Both the position numbers and the translations under genes were made by a program. This document shows, one piece after another, positions 44,173 through 55,833 of a DNA stretch of 64,000 bases (positions are counted from its first letter, which is position 1; the number at the start of each line of letters is the position of its first letter). This DNA comes from Mytilinidion resinicola (taxonomy: Eukaryota; Ascomycota; Dothideomycetes; Mytilinidiales; Mytilinidiaceae), in the NCBI RefSeq assembly GCF_010093595.1, contig NW_022985448.1, positions 1,468,593 through 1,532,592 on the forward strand, in the 5' to 3' direction. A model generated the notes under the pieces. The model was not told where the DNA came from. It worked only from the letters and a program-made list of their open reading frames with translations, and ran no database searches.

Positions 44173-47100
44173 ATGAGTCTAATCTACCTTAGACTTGTCT
44201 TTCTTTTGCTGGTGCTCGACTCAAACAAGAGCTTCGCGGGGCCATTACCTGTGTCGACCTTGTCGCCCGTGTCGCCAGCAAGTCTAGCAAGTCTAGCATC
44301 GAATGAAAGCACCCATAATAGTCTGTCTGGCACAGACTCTGCAGCGTTTGGAACCAGAAGTACGGCATTCGAGAACACTTCAGGACCTACCACTAGAACA
44401 TCTTCTGAAAGTGCGCCGTTCTTTAGTTTATTATTCGGCGGTCCGACGTCCGCTCCGCCGCCTCCATTTGGAACAGGATCCCCTATATCTACACTAGTAT
44501 CGCCGCTGGAGTCGGCATCCACAGCACCAACACGTGTACCTTTGGGAACAGGTGCTTCTACGGGCGAAGCACAGCCTACGCCTTTGACGACCCAGGAAAC
44601 TCTTTCTCCCACGGGAAGCTCGCTCAAGAGCGTAAGCTCAGGATTACTCTCTTTCGTTCCACCACCACTGAAATTTTCTTCCCAGTCAAGTCTAAAATCA
44701 GATGTTGCAACTCCTCTTTCTTCAGGGTTGCTCTCATTTGTTCCACCCCCTTTAGCATTTTCTCCCCAATCAACCCTGAAGTCAGATGCTGCAACTACTC
44801 ATTCTTCAGGGTTATTCTCATTCGTTCCACCACCACTACAATTTTCTGCACCCTCGGCAATCCCCACGGGCTCAACAAGCCACCTGAAAGCCTCAGCCTC
44901 ATTTACAACTACCAGCCCCCAGTCATCATTCAGTTTTCCGAGCAAAGAGTCGTTTTCTGGTGCTCCAACTATAACTAGTAGCCCCGGATCGTCATTCGTT
45001 CCTCCGAGCCGATCGTTGGGTTGGCTTACATCATCTAGGAGTGCTTTCTCTGACAATGAGCCTGTCATCCAGACCGTGACATCGGTTGTATCTGGCAAAA
45101 CTGATCTGGTTGCTGTTCTGTTTGGTGGTGCCTTCGCTACTCCTATGGTTCTGCCATCGCCGGCCACAAAGAAGCTCGATGCAACTGGCACGGCCGCAGT
45201 GGCGAGCGCAAGTGCCTTCTCTGATCAGATGGCGGGTATCTTCCCACAGATCGAGGCTTTCATTAATAATCCGGTGAAGTCTGAGGCAGATGGTGCCACC
45301 AAGGCCATTGGAGGAGCTTTGTCGGCTGGAGCTGGTCTCCTCGGTAGCCTTCCGGGAGGTGGAGGGAAGTCTGGGGGTGGTGGGGGAGGTGGTGGATGTG
45401 GAGGCAAGCGTCGCCGAGATCTACATCGTAGAGGACTACTGGGTGATATTCTTGGTGCGGTCAGTTGTGTGGTTGAGGGTGCGAAGGAAATCGGCAATAC
45501 GATCGAGGGAGGCGTGAAGGGAACCGAATCGGAGCTGGAGAACGCGGCCAAAGAAGTCGCGTCGCATCTGAAGAACTTGAAGCCCGAAGTAGCAGCTCTT
45601 AAGAACATTGGCCCTGCCGACGAGAACGGCGAACCCTCCAAATCGGATTCGAAGCATACCTCTACAAGCAAATCTAAATCGTCTACCGCTTCAACGGCCT
45701 CTTCAAGCTCTTCCTGTAAGGGAACCCAGACGGTTACTAACTGCAACGCGGTCTGCACTACAACTGCCTCAGTGCACCCAAGAAATGTGAATCGCGGAGA
45801 AGCCTGCAGTCGTACCTGTTCTGCAGTTACTTTTAAAGGCTGCAAGACTGTTTCGCCAACCATTACTTCCTCGACGGTCACGGTATCACCGTCTAGCCAC
45901 CCAGTCTTCTGTGGCATAGCTAATCCCCAGTGCCTGTCCAACAAATTAACTCCCCCGAAGGGTCCTATCGCAAAATGCAAAGACTGTTTGACGGACTCGC
46001 ACTCCATGGCGTACATTGCTCCAAGCACGCTTACAAAATTGCCCTCGGGCGCGGAGGTCAGCAAGAGGTCAGGTCCTACAATGCCTTCGCATCCACTAGA
46101 TTTCCAGATTCACGCATCGAAAATCAATGAGAAAGCACCTAGTGAACCGACTCCTGCCACTCCTAGCGATTCTAAGGTGTTAGATCCTTCGGTAGCTATG
46201 AATCTAACAGCGCGTGCTATGCCTCGCCCGGAACATTTTTACAGCCAAGACCAGTTTCTGTTCTCCGAGTTAAGCCAGGCGAAAATGGTTCCTCATGGTG
46301 GACGCATGACCAACGGCAAGGATCTCGCAGCGTCGACTGCTATAACGAGGGAGTTCCTTAACCAGCCAGTGAAGCTGGGAGTAGTCAACCTTTATGGGTG
46401 CACTTCTGTCATCGTGGCGTCCAGTCGAGGTAAGTAAATACAGCCCAAAGCTCGAGTAGCAAATTTCGAGAAGTTGCTAACAGTGACATAGGTGTTTGGC
46501 AATCCCATTTTTGGGAAATTGGGTCGTTCATGATGAACAAGGGCGACAATGACGAAGAAATATTATTCTCAGATTTGTATTTTGACGAGGACCAATTTAC
46601 CAAGGACGTGCTAGACGCATTCGACCGGGGCAGTACGTGGGATCCAAACCAAAGTGACCACGGGGTTCGCGTGCACGCCCAACCTGGAGGAATATTCGCC
46701 AAAGAGTACGACCCAGAGGTTGTAATCATCACTCCACGAGATAGAGATATAGGCGAGGAAGGCTTTGTAGAGTTCCCTATTCAAGTTGGCCAAATCAAAG
46801 ACAAGATCAACGAGATCTTTGGATGGAACTCCAACGAAAATCGCCCACGTGTCGTCGAATACGATTCTCTACCTGGAGCAGACCCGGCCGTCCAAGACCC
46901 CTCGAATCCTCAGGGTTTTTCCTGGCCCCAGGGTAAGGCCCTCTTCCAGTACGACCCATTAGAAGCCATAGAGGAGGATACCAACCTTTTTGCATACCCC
47001 GGTTGCAATCCGGATCAGCAGCTGGCAGCGTTTCAGATTTGGGTCGAAGACCAGCCAACTCCAGTTCTCAGGAAAATGTGGCCAGCTTTGCCCGCCCAGT

Positions 47101-47974
47101 TGCATCCAGAAATGGCCCCTCACCGCAAAAGAGCAGACGCTCCTGCGTGTACTAAGCCGGTAAGTATACGTGATTTGTTTACCTTTGATAACAGCCTTGC
47201 TAATTTAGTTTGCAGAACCCGAAGTCAGCACCCGCGACACCATCAGCCACATTGAAGCCTTCCACTCCGATTACAAAATCGAAGTTAGCACCCTCGAGCA
47301 CTGTGTCTCCCTCGACGGCCTTGAAGCCATCGCATTCTTCGTCAACTTTGCTTCCAAAAGTCTCGCTGTCATTAGGGGTACCAGTCCAAGGAGGGCATCA
47401 CTCTACGACTCGGCCGACTTCGACGCCATCTCCAGCCCATCCACCTCCACCACCTCCTGCATACCAAACAGGCACCTGCAAACTTCGCATCAAAGAGTGG
47501 AAGGAAGCTCCCGCCGGCAATCCATATGTGAACTGGGACATCGCCATCACCGACAACGGTGGGAAGGAGCTCTTCAACAAAACCTCGCGATCCGAATTAG
47601 GCGATACCATGGCCATCGAAAAGGCTGACAGCAAGCTCCCTTACTCCGTCTTTGTCGAATTCTTGAAGAATACTAAAAGACCCAGCGCCCACAAGCGAAA
47701 CATCTGGAAGCGCACCCTGGAGCGATTCACCAGGAATCCCGTTCTCATTCCGAAGGACGAGAAAACATACAAGACCTGGCCTATCGAGATCGAGGCAGGG
47801 AGTTTCATCTTTGATTCTTGGGATCAGGGTAGCAAGTTGCCGAGCTGCAGTGCTTGGAAACTTGACGACAGTGATGAAAAGAAACCAGTAAGCAACCCCG
47901 ACGCGTGGTTTTAGAGACCTCAATGTGCTGACTTATTCTAGATCGTGCAAACAGACTGCTCTTGGGTGTGCTGA
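44173..47974 (+). CDS. Very large modular secreted protein, unknown function
   Basis: Four exons, 44173-46429, 46492-47159, 47216-47887 and 47942-47974, give 1209 residues. Signal peptide: MSLIYLRLVFLLLVLDSNKS with a following FAG. A long Ser/Thr/Pro-rich region includes three 28-residue repeats built on SSGLLSFVPPPL (44638-44880 region). Next are a Gly/Ala segment with poly-Gly and a basic cluster (GGKRRRDLHRRG) that could be a Kex2 site, and a helical part. A Cys-rich part follows (CKGTQTVTNCNAVCTT, CSRTCSAVTFKGCKT). Exon 2 encodes a globular acidic domain (GVWQSHFWEIGSFMMNKGDN). Exon 3 has a Ser/Pro hinge and a C-terminal domain starting GTCKLRIKEWKE, and the last small exon closes with QTDCSWVC. 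The final exon is supported by phase and paired cysteines. No enzyme motif is recognised; a cell-wall or secreted role is inferred. Confidence 0.75.
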
Positions 47975-49046
47975 AGAGCGAGATCATGACGACGCTGGCG
48001 CCGTAGAGGCTTAATGTGATTGAACTAGAATTTGATGCAGTGGAAATAGGGCTACCGTTTGACTGACCGAAGACATGCTAGCTGGGGTAGTCCTTAGAGT
48101 GGTATCGAACGAGCAAGAGTGGAGCGCGAGCAGCGGTATATCCGAGTCTCCAAATTATGACCTAGTACATACCAGTAAAAGGGTCACCAGTCTGTGCACA
48201 CCCGTTTGTCACTGCTTGGAGTACCCTCGTAGATTTTTAAAACCCTAGCAATGTCAAGTATTCAAGGACCTTAAATTACACTGCCTTTTGACTAACGGGC
48301 TGCTGACCCTTTAGGCTGCTCCTCACAGTGGCGTTGAATGAACAATATGGAACCAATTAGTGATGATTTCGTGTGCCCAGACTTATAACCTGTTACAATC
48401 CTCTCTAACAAGCGGTGCTAGGTGAGCGATTAAGAATTGATTGTGTACTATATGCCACCATCTCGCTCCGTCGGCTTACTCATCACACTTCAAGGCAACA
48501 TAATGAGCCGGACCACGACAATAAGCGATTAGAACTCATTACCACCTAGACAGCTTGCTTGCGTGGAAGTGTCATCACCTTCTCTTACCCATCATGGTCA
48601 GCTTATTATCTCGGCCAGGTGTTTCAGAGCACGCTCATAAACATTACGCTCCTACGAATCGCAGGAAACATCACGTGTAATCAGAGTAAAGTAAAATGTG
48701 GTGTCATTGGCAGCTTGTCTACACTCAAAGGATCACCTAGTCCTAGGAACTCGTACCTGATGCCCGCTATTGTTCTATCTAGAAGACAGGAGACCTATAG
48801 GCTATAGCTACAGAAATCAAACCCAAACTCCTACTAGCCGATCTATGCCGAATCCTAAGATATCGTTTCTTGTCAACGTTCCGCTGATTCCACTTAGCCC
48901 CGGAGACTTGCAATCCATCTTCCCCGTAGTTCAATTTTCCGATTTGAGGATCATGAGCTAAGAACTTCAACCGAACCTCCGCCTGCTGTTGTTCTCAATT
49001 TAGATCAGCAAGCCCCGAGTTCTCGACTTCAGTCACAACGCCTGCT
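47975..49046. other. Intergenic with repeat copy B
   Basis: About 1.07 kb between convergent genes. Besides the repeat copy, only short open frames. Confidence 0.45.
48181..48391 (+). mobile_element. Dispersed inverted-end repeat, copy B
   Basis: About 211 bp. It starts GGGTCACCAGTCTGTGCACA, has the core CACTGCTTGGAGTACCCTC and CTGCTCCTCACAGTGGCG, and ends GTGTGCCCAGACTTATAACCT. The last 20 bases are an imperfect reverse complement of the start. No coding capacity. It aligns along its whole length with copy C. Confidence 0.8.
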
Positions 49047-49952
49047 CTAATCCTTGTCAAGATACCGAAGGGGCACGACCGCGCACGCAGGCTGGAGATA
49101 AGCCCGCAAGAAATCCTCAGCGCCCGCCCGGAGTATGTATTTACTCGGCCCTCCGGAAGTGCGGGGCTGGAACACGGCGGCCATCTTCTGGTCAGCCTTC
49201 CAAGCGATCGCTAACTTCTTGAGCCCCGAACTCTTCGCAGCAAAGATCAGTAGACCAAGAGTCAAATTTACTTCGCAGGTCCTGTTATGCCTAACTTTGG
49301 CAGCGGCTACGCATCGCTTTCGACCTTCTTCGAAGTCACTCCTGTTGGCTCCAGCTGATGCTTGTATGGGCCAGAGCGGTTGCAGCCACTCTACGAGCGG
49401 TTGGGGAGAGGGACCGGCGCTACCAAAGACCTCAGAGGTGTCCAGGTAGATGAACAGGGATTGGAGGTTCTTGCAAAGGCTTAGCTGCGTGGTCACAATC
49501 TGGAACTGCTGCATAACCTGGTAGCAGTATCGGTGGGCCTCCAAAGTGTCGGGGTCTAGTACTATGCCTTCGGCTACAGAGCCGACATTGTGGAGCTCGA
49601 TGTTTCGAGTCTGTTTGCGACCTCCAGGACCGATTGCTTTCATGAACGCACGTGCAATTTGGTAAGGGGTCTCGCCGTCTCCATACATTTCTAGGAGTCG
49701 GAACGTATTCTCTCGGAAGAAGAGCGCCTGAGACTCGCGATGAACGTTTTGGCTACCCATAGCTCCGAATGCGGCCAGTGCAGACGCCGAATCCCCTGTG
49801 GTAGCGCCCGTGGCCTTCACACGCCGGTTGAGGTTGGGCCCGGTCCGTTCGAGAGTGATATTCATGGCGATGGGGTTAGTCAGTCCGCTGTATCCATAGA
49901 CCTAGTTGCGAAGCTCTCCTGGGAGGCCATTGAGGTCAAACTTCCCAGACAT
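49047..49952 (-). pseudogene. LPGELRN-family paralogue 1, interrupted by a nonsense codon
   Basis: The frame from the ATG at 49952-49950 reads MSGKFDLNGLPGELRN, then TAG at 49904-49902, then VYGYSGLTNPIAMNITLE, and stays open to 49047 (302 codons in all). Its paralogues have Gln at the stop position (LPGELRNQIY at 59.8 kb), so a single CAG-to-TAG transition explains it. Downstream pieces match the family: HRESQALFFRENTFRL, IARAFMKAIGPGGRKQTRNI, LCKNLQSLFIYLD and AKSSGLKKLAIAWK. A shorter protein could start at the ATG at 49865, but it would lose the F-box-like LPGELRN helix. Family: fungal F-box-like/2EXR-type proteins; function unknown. Confidence 0.65.
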
Positions 49953-50342
49953 GGTAGAGGTCGAGTGCCGAAAAGTGGTTGTTAAGAAGAAGCCTTGGTG
50001 TATGACAACTTGTGTGGGAGGTAACTGGTGGTGTGGGTGGAGACGCAGTGGAAAGTATGAGGTTCTAGATCCGGGGATGACTGGAAAAATGAAAGTACAC
50101 CGGGGCCCCTGAATTCACGCAGCTGCCATAGAAGGAGGTGAATTTGAAGAGGTAAAAGCAGTGCCGCTAGTAAGAGCGTACTGCCGGCCCGTCGACACAT
50201 TGTGTACCCTAACGTTCGAGTACATGGTTCGCGTTGTTCACTTACCATGGTTCTCGACACCACCGTCCATAAATACATCTCGAATCACCACAACAACAAC
50301 AATTTCCCCCTTTCCCTGCAAATTCCACTGACTAGATGCACA

Positions 50343-51203
50343 ATGTCGAACACTCAAAGCCCATATGTTACTCTCGGCGTCGCTCGTGGCGCAGACGAGA
50401 AGACCATCCGTTCGGCCTACCATCGGCTTGCACGGGAACACCACCCAGACAAGATTCAGGATTCCGCCCTCAGCGCCGCAGGAGAGGAGAAGTTCAAGAC
50501 CATTCAGCATGCCTATGAGCTTCTCACCGGCAAGGCAAAGCATGCCGAGGTTGATAACCAAGCAGAGCCACAACCGGCGAGGCCTCCCCCTAGACGACGA
50601 ACTCCGTCACCCTCTCCATACGATGGAATTTTCAGAGCCCCAAGCGACTCTGGTTCTTGCACTGACGATGAGGATGCTTACAGATTCCGCAAGATGGGCC
50701 GCGCTGAGGCCGCTGCCCACTCTACTGCACGGAAAGCAAATCATGCCTTCAAGTGGGCCCAGGAGCAGTGGTCAGAAGCGGAAGCGATGCTCGTGCACGC
50801 GAAGAATGCAGAGCCAAAGCCCATGATACTCTATTCCAACATCGAACCAACCCGTGGGCCAGAGTCCTGCCGCGAGGCTATCGCTAAAGGGCGCGTTCCA
50901 GAGTCCGTGTTGAGCATGCATACGATCAAGTGGCAGAATTCTGAGAGTAACTTGCGAAGCGCTATTCAGCACTTCGACGAAGCTTCCGCGTCCTACAAGC
51001 GCGCCGAAAGAGTGTTCAAACGAGCTGCTCGGCTGTTTGACAACCTCGACCTCGACGAACACTACCGCGAGAACAGGAATATGGCGGAAGAAGCGCGACG
51101 CTTGGCGGCCGAGGCTACTGTCAAGGCCGATGAGAGCGAGAAGAAGTTCGAGGAGACTGCGGCTGTGGCTTCGGCGTGGAGCCATGCGGGCTCGGGGTTC
51201 TAG
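50343..51203 (+). CDS. J-domain (DnaJ-like) protein
   Basis: An intronless frame of 286 residues from MSNTQSPYVTLGVARG; upstream in-frame codons are leader-like (CAA-rich) and not used. The J domain spans residues 7-68, with YHRLAREHHPDKIQD containing the HPD motif needed to stimulate Hsp70, and EEKFKTIQHAYELLTG. There is no G/F region or zinc finger, so it is a class C type. A Pro/Arg-rich linker (RPPPRRRTPSPSP) follows, then a long Ala/Glu/Arg-rich helical region (residues 130-280) that probably forms a coiled coil. The client and the compartment are unknown. Confidence 0.85.
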   Translation: MSNTQSPYVTLGVARGADEKTIRSAYHRLAREHHPDKIQDSALSAAGEEKFKTIQHAYELLTGKAKHAEVDNQAEPQPARPPPRRRTPSPSPYDGIFRAPSDSGSCTDDEDAYRFRKMGRAEAAAHSTARKANHAFKWAQEQWSEAEAMLVHAKNAEPKPMILYSNIEPTRGPESCREAIAKGRVPESVLSMHTIKWQNSESNLRSAIQHFDEASASYKRAERVFKRAARLFDNLDLDEHYRENRNMAEEARRLAAEATVKADESEKKFEETAAVASAWSHAGSGF

Positions 51204-52247
51204 TTGCAGTTATCCTAAGTATGTGAGTGCAATAAATCTGTTAGTTCCAAGATTTTTTAATATGATAATGTGATGCTGATGTGAGAATATATACCAAGAA
51301 ACACATGCTATTGCTAGCGAGGTCTTGCATAAGTGAATGTGCACAGATGTATGTCCTGGGTATCTTCCAGCGCTTCATGTCCCCGCAAAACGAACGCCCC
51401 AGCGGGCCCAATCCAGGCGTACAACAAAAGAGATGCGGGATTGCTTCTTACTGACTGAGATCTGATTTACGGCTTCAAGAACATGACATTCACTTCTTAG
51501 GATCCCGCACCACCAAGAGGTGGCTCGAAGGCCTGTCCATGCCCGCAAAACGCACCACTACACGACTCTGTTCTACTGGTGCGGTAATAACATATGAGAA
51601 TGCTTCCTACAGAAGCAGGACTAGATCTAGGGCCTCTGGAATGTGGCATTCACGTGTTTTGGTCTTCCCACCTCCGGGGGTGTCTTCGGGCGCTATCTGA
51701 GCCTTCAAAATGTATGAGGAAGGCAACACGATCCGCAGAGCGTCGCAGATAGGTGTAGGAATACTGGCCACACGACCACCATCTGATTCTCACCCTCCAG
51801 AACGTGACATCCACCTCCTCAAGCCTCTCAAACCTTGTGGGATGTCTTACATGGTTAACCGTACCCCTAAACCACACTCCCACATGGCCTAATATCGCAC
51901 GTGCCGTACCAGGATGCAGGAATACCAACCCAATGTACCTCGAAAGTGGTTCCTGTGTGACAAGACGATGTGTTAGATACTTTGGTGATAATTTAGTATT
52001 CGAGGAGCAATTGGTGGATAAAGTCTCTTCTATGTACATTGTTAGAGTCTCCAGTAGGAAATACCGGTCGCATTAACACGTAAGAGTCCTCTAGTCCAAT
52101 AATGCACTTTTATGTACGGTCTATCAAAACACCAGAAAAGCAAAGCAGGCCGTTGATGGCATTACATTAGAAGTAGAAGCTCTGAATGAGCGGTACATCA
52201 AGACGAAGCATCTTCCCAGGGTATACTCAAACACGTACTACTTGAAA
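51204..52247. other. Convergent spacer with a degenerate ~160 bp repeat
   Basis: About 1.04 kb between convergent genes. The repeat is listed separately; no gene is supported. Confidence 0.45.
51320..51820. repeat. Degenerate tandem repeat, ~160 bp period, about three copies
   Basis: A motif of the form (C)AAGAACATGACATTCACTTC, CTGGAATGTGGCATTCACGTG or CAGAACGTGACATCCACCTC recurs near 51481, 51640 and 51800. In the earlier copies it is accompanied by CATGCCCGCAAAACG or a close variant. Divergence is high, so boundaries are approximate. Confidence 0.45.
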
Positions 52248-53909
52248 TCAAGCAGGTACAGTGGTCGTGGTAGTCGCTGGAGTGCAGACAACGCCCACGG
52301 GAGCAATCGTAAATGCATCCCACATAAACCCGTTCGAGCTTACTACGCTTGCCGCGGTAATGGTGAGCGCGGCAGTATCGCTCGTCGCCGTGAAAGTGAA
52401 GGTATTTTGATACCACGCAGTATCCGGAACAGCAGGCGTAGTCAAAACGGCGGTGCCGTCGATTGAGATTACGACTTTGCCGTTCGAATTCCTTCTCTGC
52501 CAAAACGACACGCTGTAGGTAACGCCCGCTGTGAGTCGCAGAATAGTGTTGCCGATGGTAGCGCTGTCTCCAGTTCCGTAGGTGGCTATGTATGCGACAT
52601 GCGTGCCGTCCTTTGACCCAGATGTGCCTTCCGCTAAGGACAAGGCGACGTAGGGAGCCTGTGCACCACCGGTGTGCAAGGTGCTGATTGTAGACCAATC
52701 GGGAGTGGTAGCACCCGGGTTTTCGAAACTCGGGTCGTTAATCAGTCCACAGCCAATTGCTGTTGGAGTAGGGGTAGCTGAAGATGTGCTAGACGTGGTT
52801 GAGCTTGCAGCAGCGGACGACGTCGAGCTGGTGGCTGCCGCGGACGATGTCGAGCTAGTGGCTGCCGCGGACGATGTCGAGCTAGTGGCTGCTGCGCTTG
52901 ACGTGGTGGTGCTTGAAGAGGGTGCGCTAACGCGGTAGGCTCCCCAAATTCCGGAATCGGTTCGTACATCCTGCGTGTAGCTGTACTTCATGTAGCATGG
53001 ACCGGGGGTTCCAAAACGGTACGAAACATCGACACAACCTGCAGTTGCTTCACAGGCCTATATGCTGGTCAATCTTCTGTACTGTAGTGACAAGTCGTAA
53101 GTCTGTGCACACGCGTTTACCACTGCTTGGAGTACCCTCAGGGGATGTTGAAAACCCAGGAGCAATGTCAAGTTTCAAGTCGTGCAAATTGCACTGCCTC
53201 TTGACTAGCTGACTGCTTACTAGCCGAGCTGCTCCTCACAGTTGTGTAGAGAGAGCAAGGTTAGAGCCCACCAGTGATGATTGCGTGTACCCAGACTTAT
53301 GACCTAGTACTGTATAAATGAATGTCCGTCACTCACCTCGAGGCAGCTTGGGAGGTCAGACACCCAGGCGATGTCCAAATCCGATCCATACCGATCCGCC
53401 GAGCATTCAATTTTGTAAACGGCTCCATCCCTCGCAGTATAGGTCGACCCGTCAGCCGCCGGGCAGGCCACGGCCCCGACCTTTTTCGCGGCCCAGATGT
53501 TGGCGTTTGTCTGAGGGCCGTCGTCCTGGTTCTTCATGTAGCAGGCGGCGCCATTGTAGGAAACAATGATACATCCTGTCGTGCTCTCGCAAGTAGCGAT
53601 GCAGTTCTCGAGGCTGGTTTCCCAAGATAAGCTCAAATCGCCCCCGTACTGGAGGTGTATTAGCCCATCATATGATCTAAGATCACTCTTAACATTCTAG
53701 AAGCTCACATAGTCAACGCCGCATTGAATTTCGAAAGAATCAGTGCCAACGGTGATGGTCTGGCCATCTGAAGCAGGACAGGAAAGCGCCGAAGGCGTCG
53801 CTGTGGTTGTAGTGGTGGTTGATGGGGCGGCTAGAGTTGGCACGGCTGCAATGAGACTGGGTGCAATCGCGAGAAGCGCAGCAAACTGCGCGAAGGAAAC
53901 TTGAAGCAT
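52248..53909 (-). CDS. Secreted PAN-like protein with galactose-binding-like module
   Basis: Three exons, 53909-53709, 53648-53337 and 53057-52248, give 440 residues. The signal peptide is MLQVSFAQFAALLAIAPSLI plus AAVP. Two PAN/apple-like cysteine segments follow, one ending ENCIATCESTTGCIIVSYN with CYMKN, the other ACEATAGCVDVSYRFG with CYMKY. A Ser/Ala/Thr linker has a 27 bp unit (SSAAATSST) repeated three times at about 52805-52890. The C-terminus (IGCGLINDPSFENPGATTPD, GVTYSVSFWQRR) looks like a carbohydrate-binding jelly roll of the CBM4/9/35 kind. Intron 2 (53336-53058, 279 bp) holds repeat copy C. Carbohydrate binding at the cell surface or in the host environment is inferred. Confidence 0.8.
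53087..53305 (+). mobile_element. Dispersed inverted-end repeat, copy C, inside an intron
   Basis: About 219 bp, aligning with copy B over its full length: GTCTGTGCACACGCGTTTAC, CACTGCTTGGAGTACCCTC, CTGCTCCTCACAGT and GTGTACCCAGACTTATGACCT. The two ends are imperfect inverted repeats (GTCGTAAGTCTGTGCACACGC against the complement of GCGTGTACCCAGACTTATGAC). It lies wholly within the second intron of the minus-strand PAN-like gene, whose splice sites it does not disturb. Confidence 0.8.
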
Positions 53910-55833
53910 AATGAGTGTTTGATGTGTATCACGCAAATTTGTAACGAGAGTGGAGGTCCGAAGGACAAAGATGAGTTGCTTTAAGATGCAGCGGAGTGCG
54001 AAGGGTGAGAAAGACTTTATATTACCACTACTATCTCCGTCGCACGATTCTCGCTTACGACAGCCCGAAGAATTTGGATCCATTATTGGAATTGGTGGCG
54101 TTTCACCTGTTCTAGCCGCGTGAGAGCATGCTTTGCGATTCGGTTGAGGTCACCAGACTGGCTGGACTACAGCCAAGGAGTGGGATCTGGAGCTAACAGC
54201 GTCTCCGTCTTCGATATAGCGTTTCCAAAATGGGCCATTGTGGCGGCTGGTGAGAGGAATAGACCATTCCAGGCGCTATGAGGCTATTGTAGCAAGCCAC
54301 CACGGCCGAAGGTATGAGCGCTAGCAAAAACCGCAGAGCTTCCCCACCAATGCCGCTGTAGCACCGGCTTCTCGTAGGAGTCCAAGACGAAGGCCGACAA
54401 TGGCGCACGTGGTGGTGAGAAGCACATTGACCGGACAGTTGCGAGATGGAGATGATGCTGGGGGTTCTTTCAGCGACCTGGACCCGAGGAGCAAAAGCAT
54501 GCGAGTCTTGTTGTGGTGGGCTCTGAGAGCTTGTTGATGGAAGGAGAAAGGCTGGCGTGGTGAGGCTTGAAAACAGGAGGTAAGCGAGGGCCGGATGGAG
54601 CCTTAGCGTGCTGGTCCCCCTTTTCACGCAGCTCCAGCCCACCACAGCCTTGCGTCCAGAAGGTCTACCACGGTATCCACCCGCCGATCAGGGAAATTAA
54701 GGCTGACAATTGATCTTATAGTATTCGTAGCGCCTTGAGATGGCAACGGAACAGTCTTATCGATTCATCTTCCGCGCTTCGTGCACCAACAGCCAGTTTA
54801 TCCAGACCCTCGCTTTCAGCCGCGTGTTAGTGCAGTAGACCCCGTTAGTACTAAAAGTCGGGCGCTACGGAGTATCTGCTGTGTCGGGTACCTGCGCATG
54901 GCTTAGGTGGCTGATGTATGGCTTGCGCTGGCCGGCGACTCCGCCATGTCGACCTTCTCTCGGACGCGCGGTTTGCTTCAGCCAATCTTTTCGGTATTTT
55001 CAGGTTTTACGTAGCCTGCTATGTATTGTACGAGGTACACCATCTGCCACTCCTCGGTCGATGACTTTCGATGTCTTAGACCCACCCTCCTCCGAATCAT
55101 TGTAGTCTTCACGGCGATATGCTCAACCACGTCTCTTGATTATTGCACGCAGAACGACTTTCGATTGTGGGACGGTTTTGCAATCGCCCGCCCTCAATAA
55201 CAAGACAAGAAACCTAATAAATTATCGCTACTAACTTAAGGTAGGCCATCTGTCGTGTAGTTAAGTGCTGACGACTTCGGCATATTATGTGACATTATAT
55301 CACGTGACATACACACACCGATTCCTCTCGTAAGTAAGAGGCGCTGTCTTCGATAGCTACCTTTCTTCCATAATATACCTTTCGTTCGTCCGTGTAGTCA
55401 TCTTGCATTGCCCTCGTATCGTGAACTTCTTTCAATCACTGATAAGTTCGGACTCTCGCCTACCTCCTAGCACCGCTTGAGGTCCCCGGGTATGTTAGAA
55501 GTACTTGTAAAACAACAGTTTGAACAAGTCTATTAGCTTGTTAGGCCACCTTATCCGGTACTAGGCTGCCACTTGATGTTCAACGGAGCCTGCATGTATT
55601 ACGTGTGCACGAAGCAAATAGCAATTCACAATAAGGAATCACTACAAACCCGCCTTGAAGCTTATTATAAACGGTATGCCCTTTCTTATAGTTATCCAAG
55701 GCATCTTAAAACGCTTTCGCCCCTGAAAAAGAGACATAAATATACAAAAATCATTCCTCTAAAGAAACTATAACAGTGCAAAGCTGCATCAGACGGCGTC
55801 ATTCATCCCTCCTGTCTGCGGAGGTAGCACTTT
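53910..55833. other. Gene-poor region, becoming AT-rich
   Basis: About 1.9 kb. The minus-strand frame at 54193-54645 has no ATG start and is rejected. 55150-55790 is AT-rich with only short frames. Confidence 0.45.

Noticed and set aside
45225..46064. 279-codon minus-strand frame
   Set aside because: Antisense to exon 1 of the large secreted protein; its Pro-rich sequence mirrors poly-Gly codons.
54193..54645. 150-codon minus-strand frame with a hydrophobic start
   Set aside because: Begins at GTG, has no in-frame ATG near the start, and shows no motif.
55573..55773. 66-codon plus-strand frame in AT-rich DNA
   Set aside because: Lys/Tyr-rich, as AT-rich spacer produces by chance; no homology recognised.
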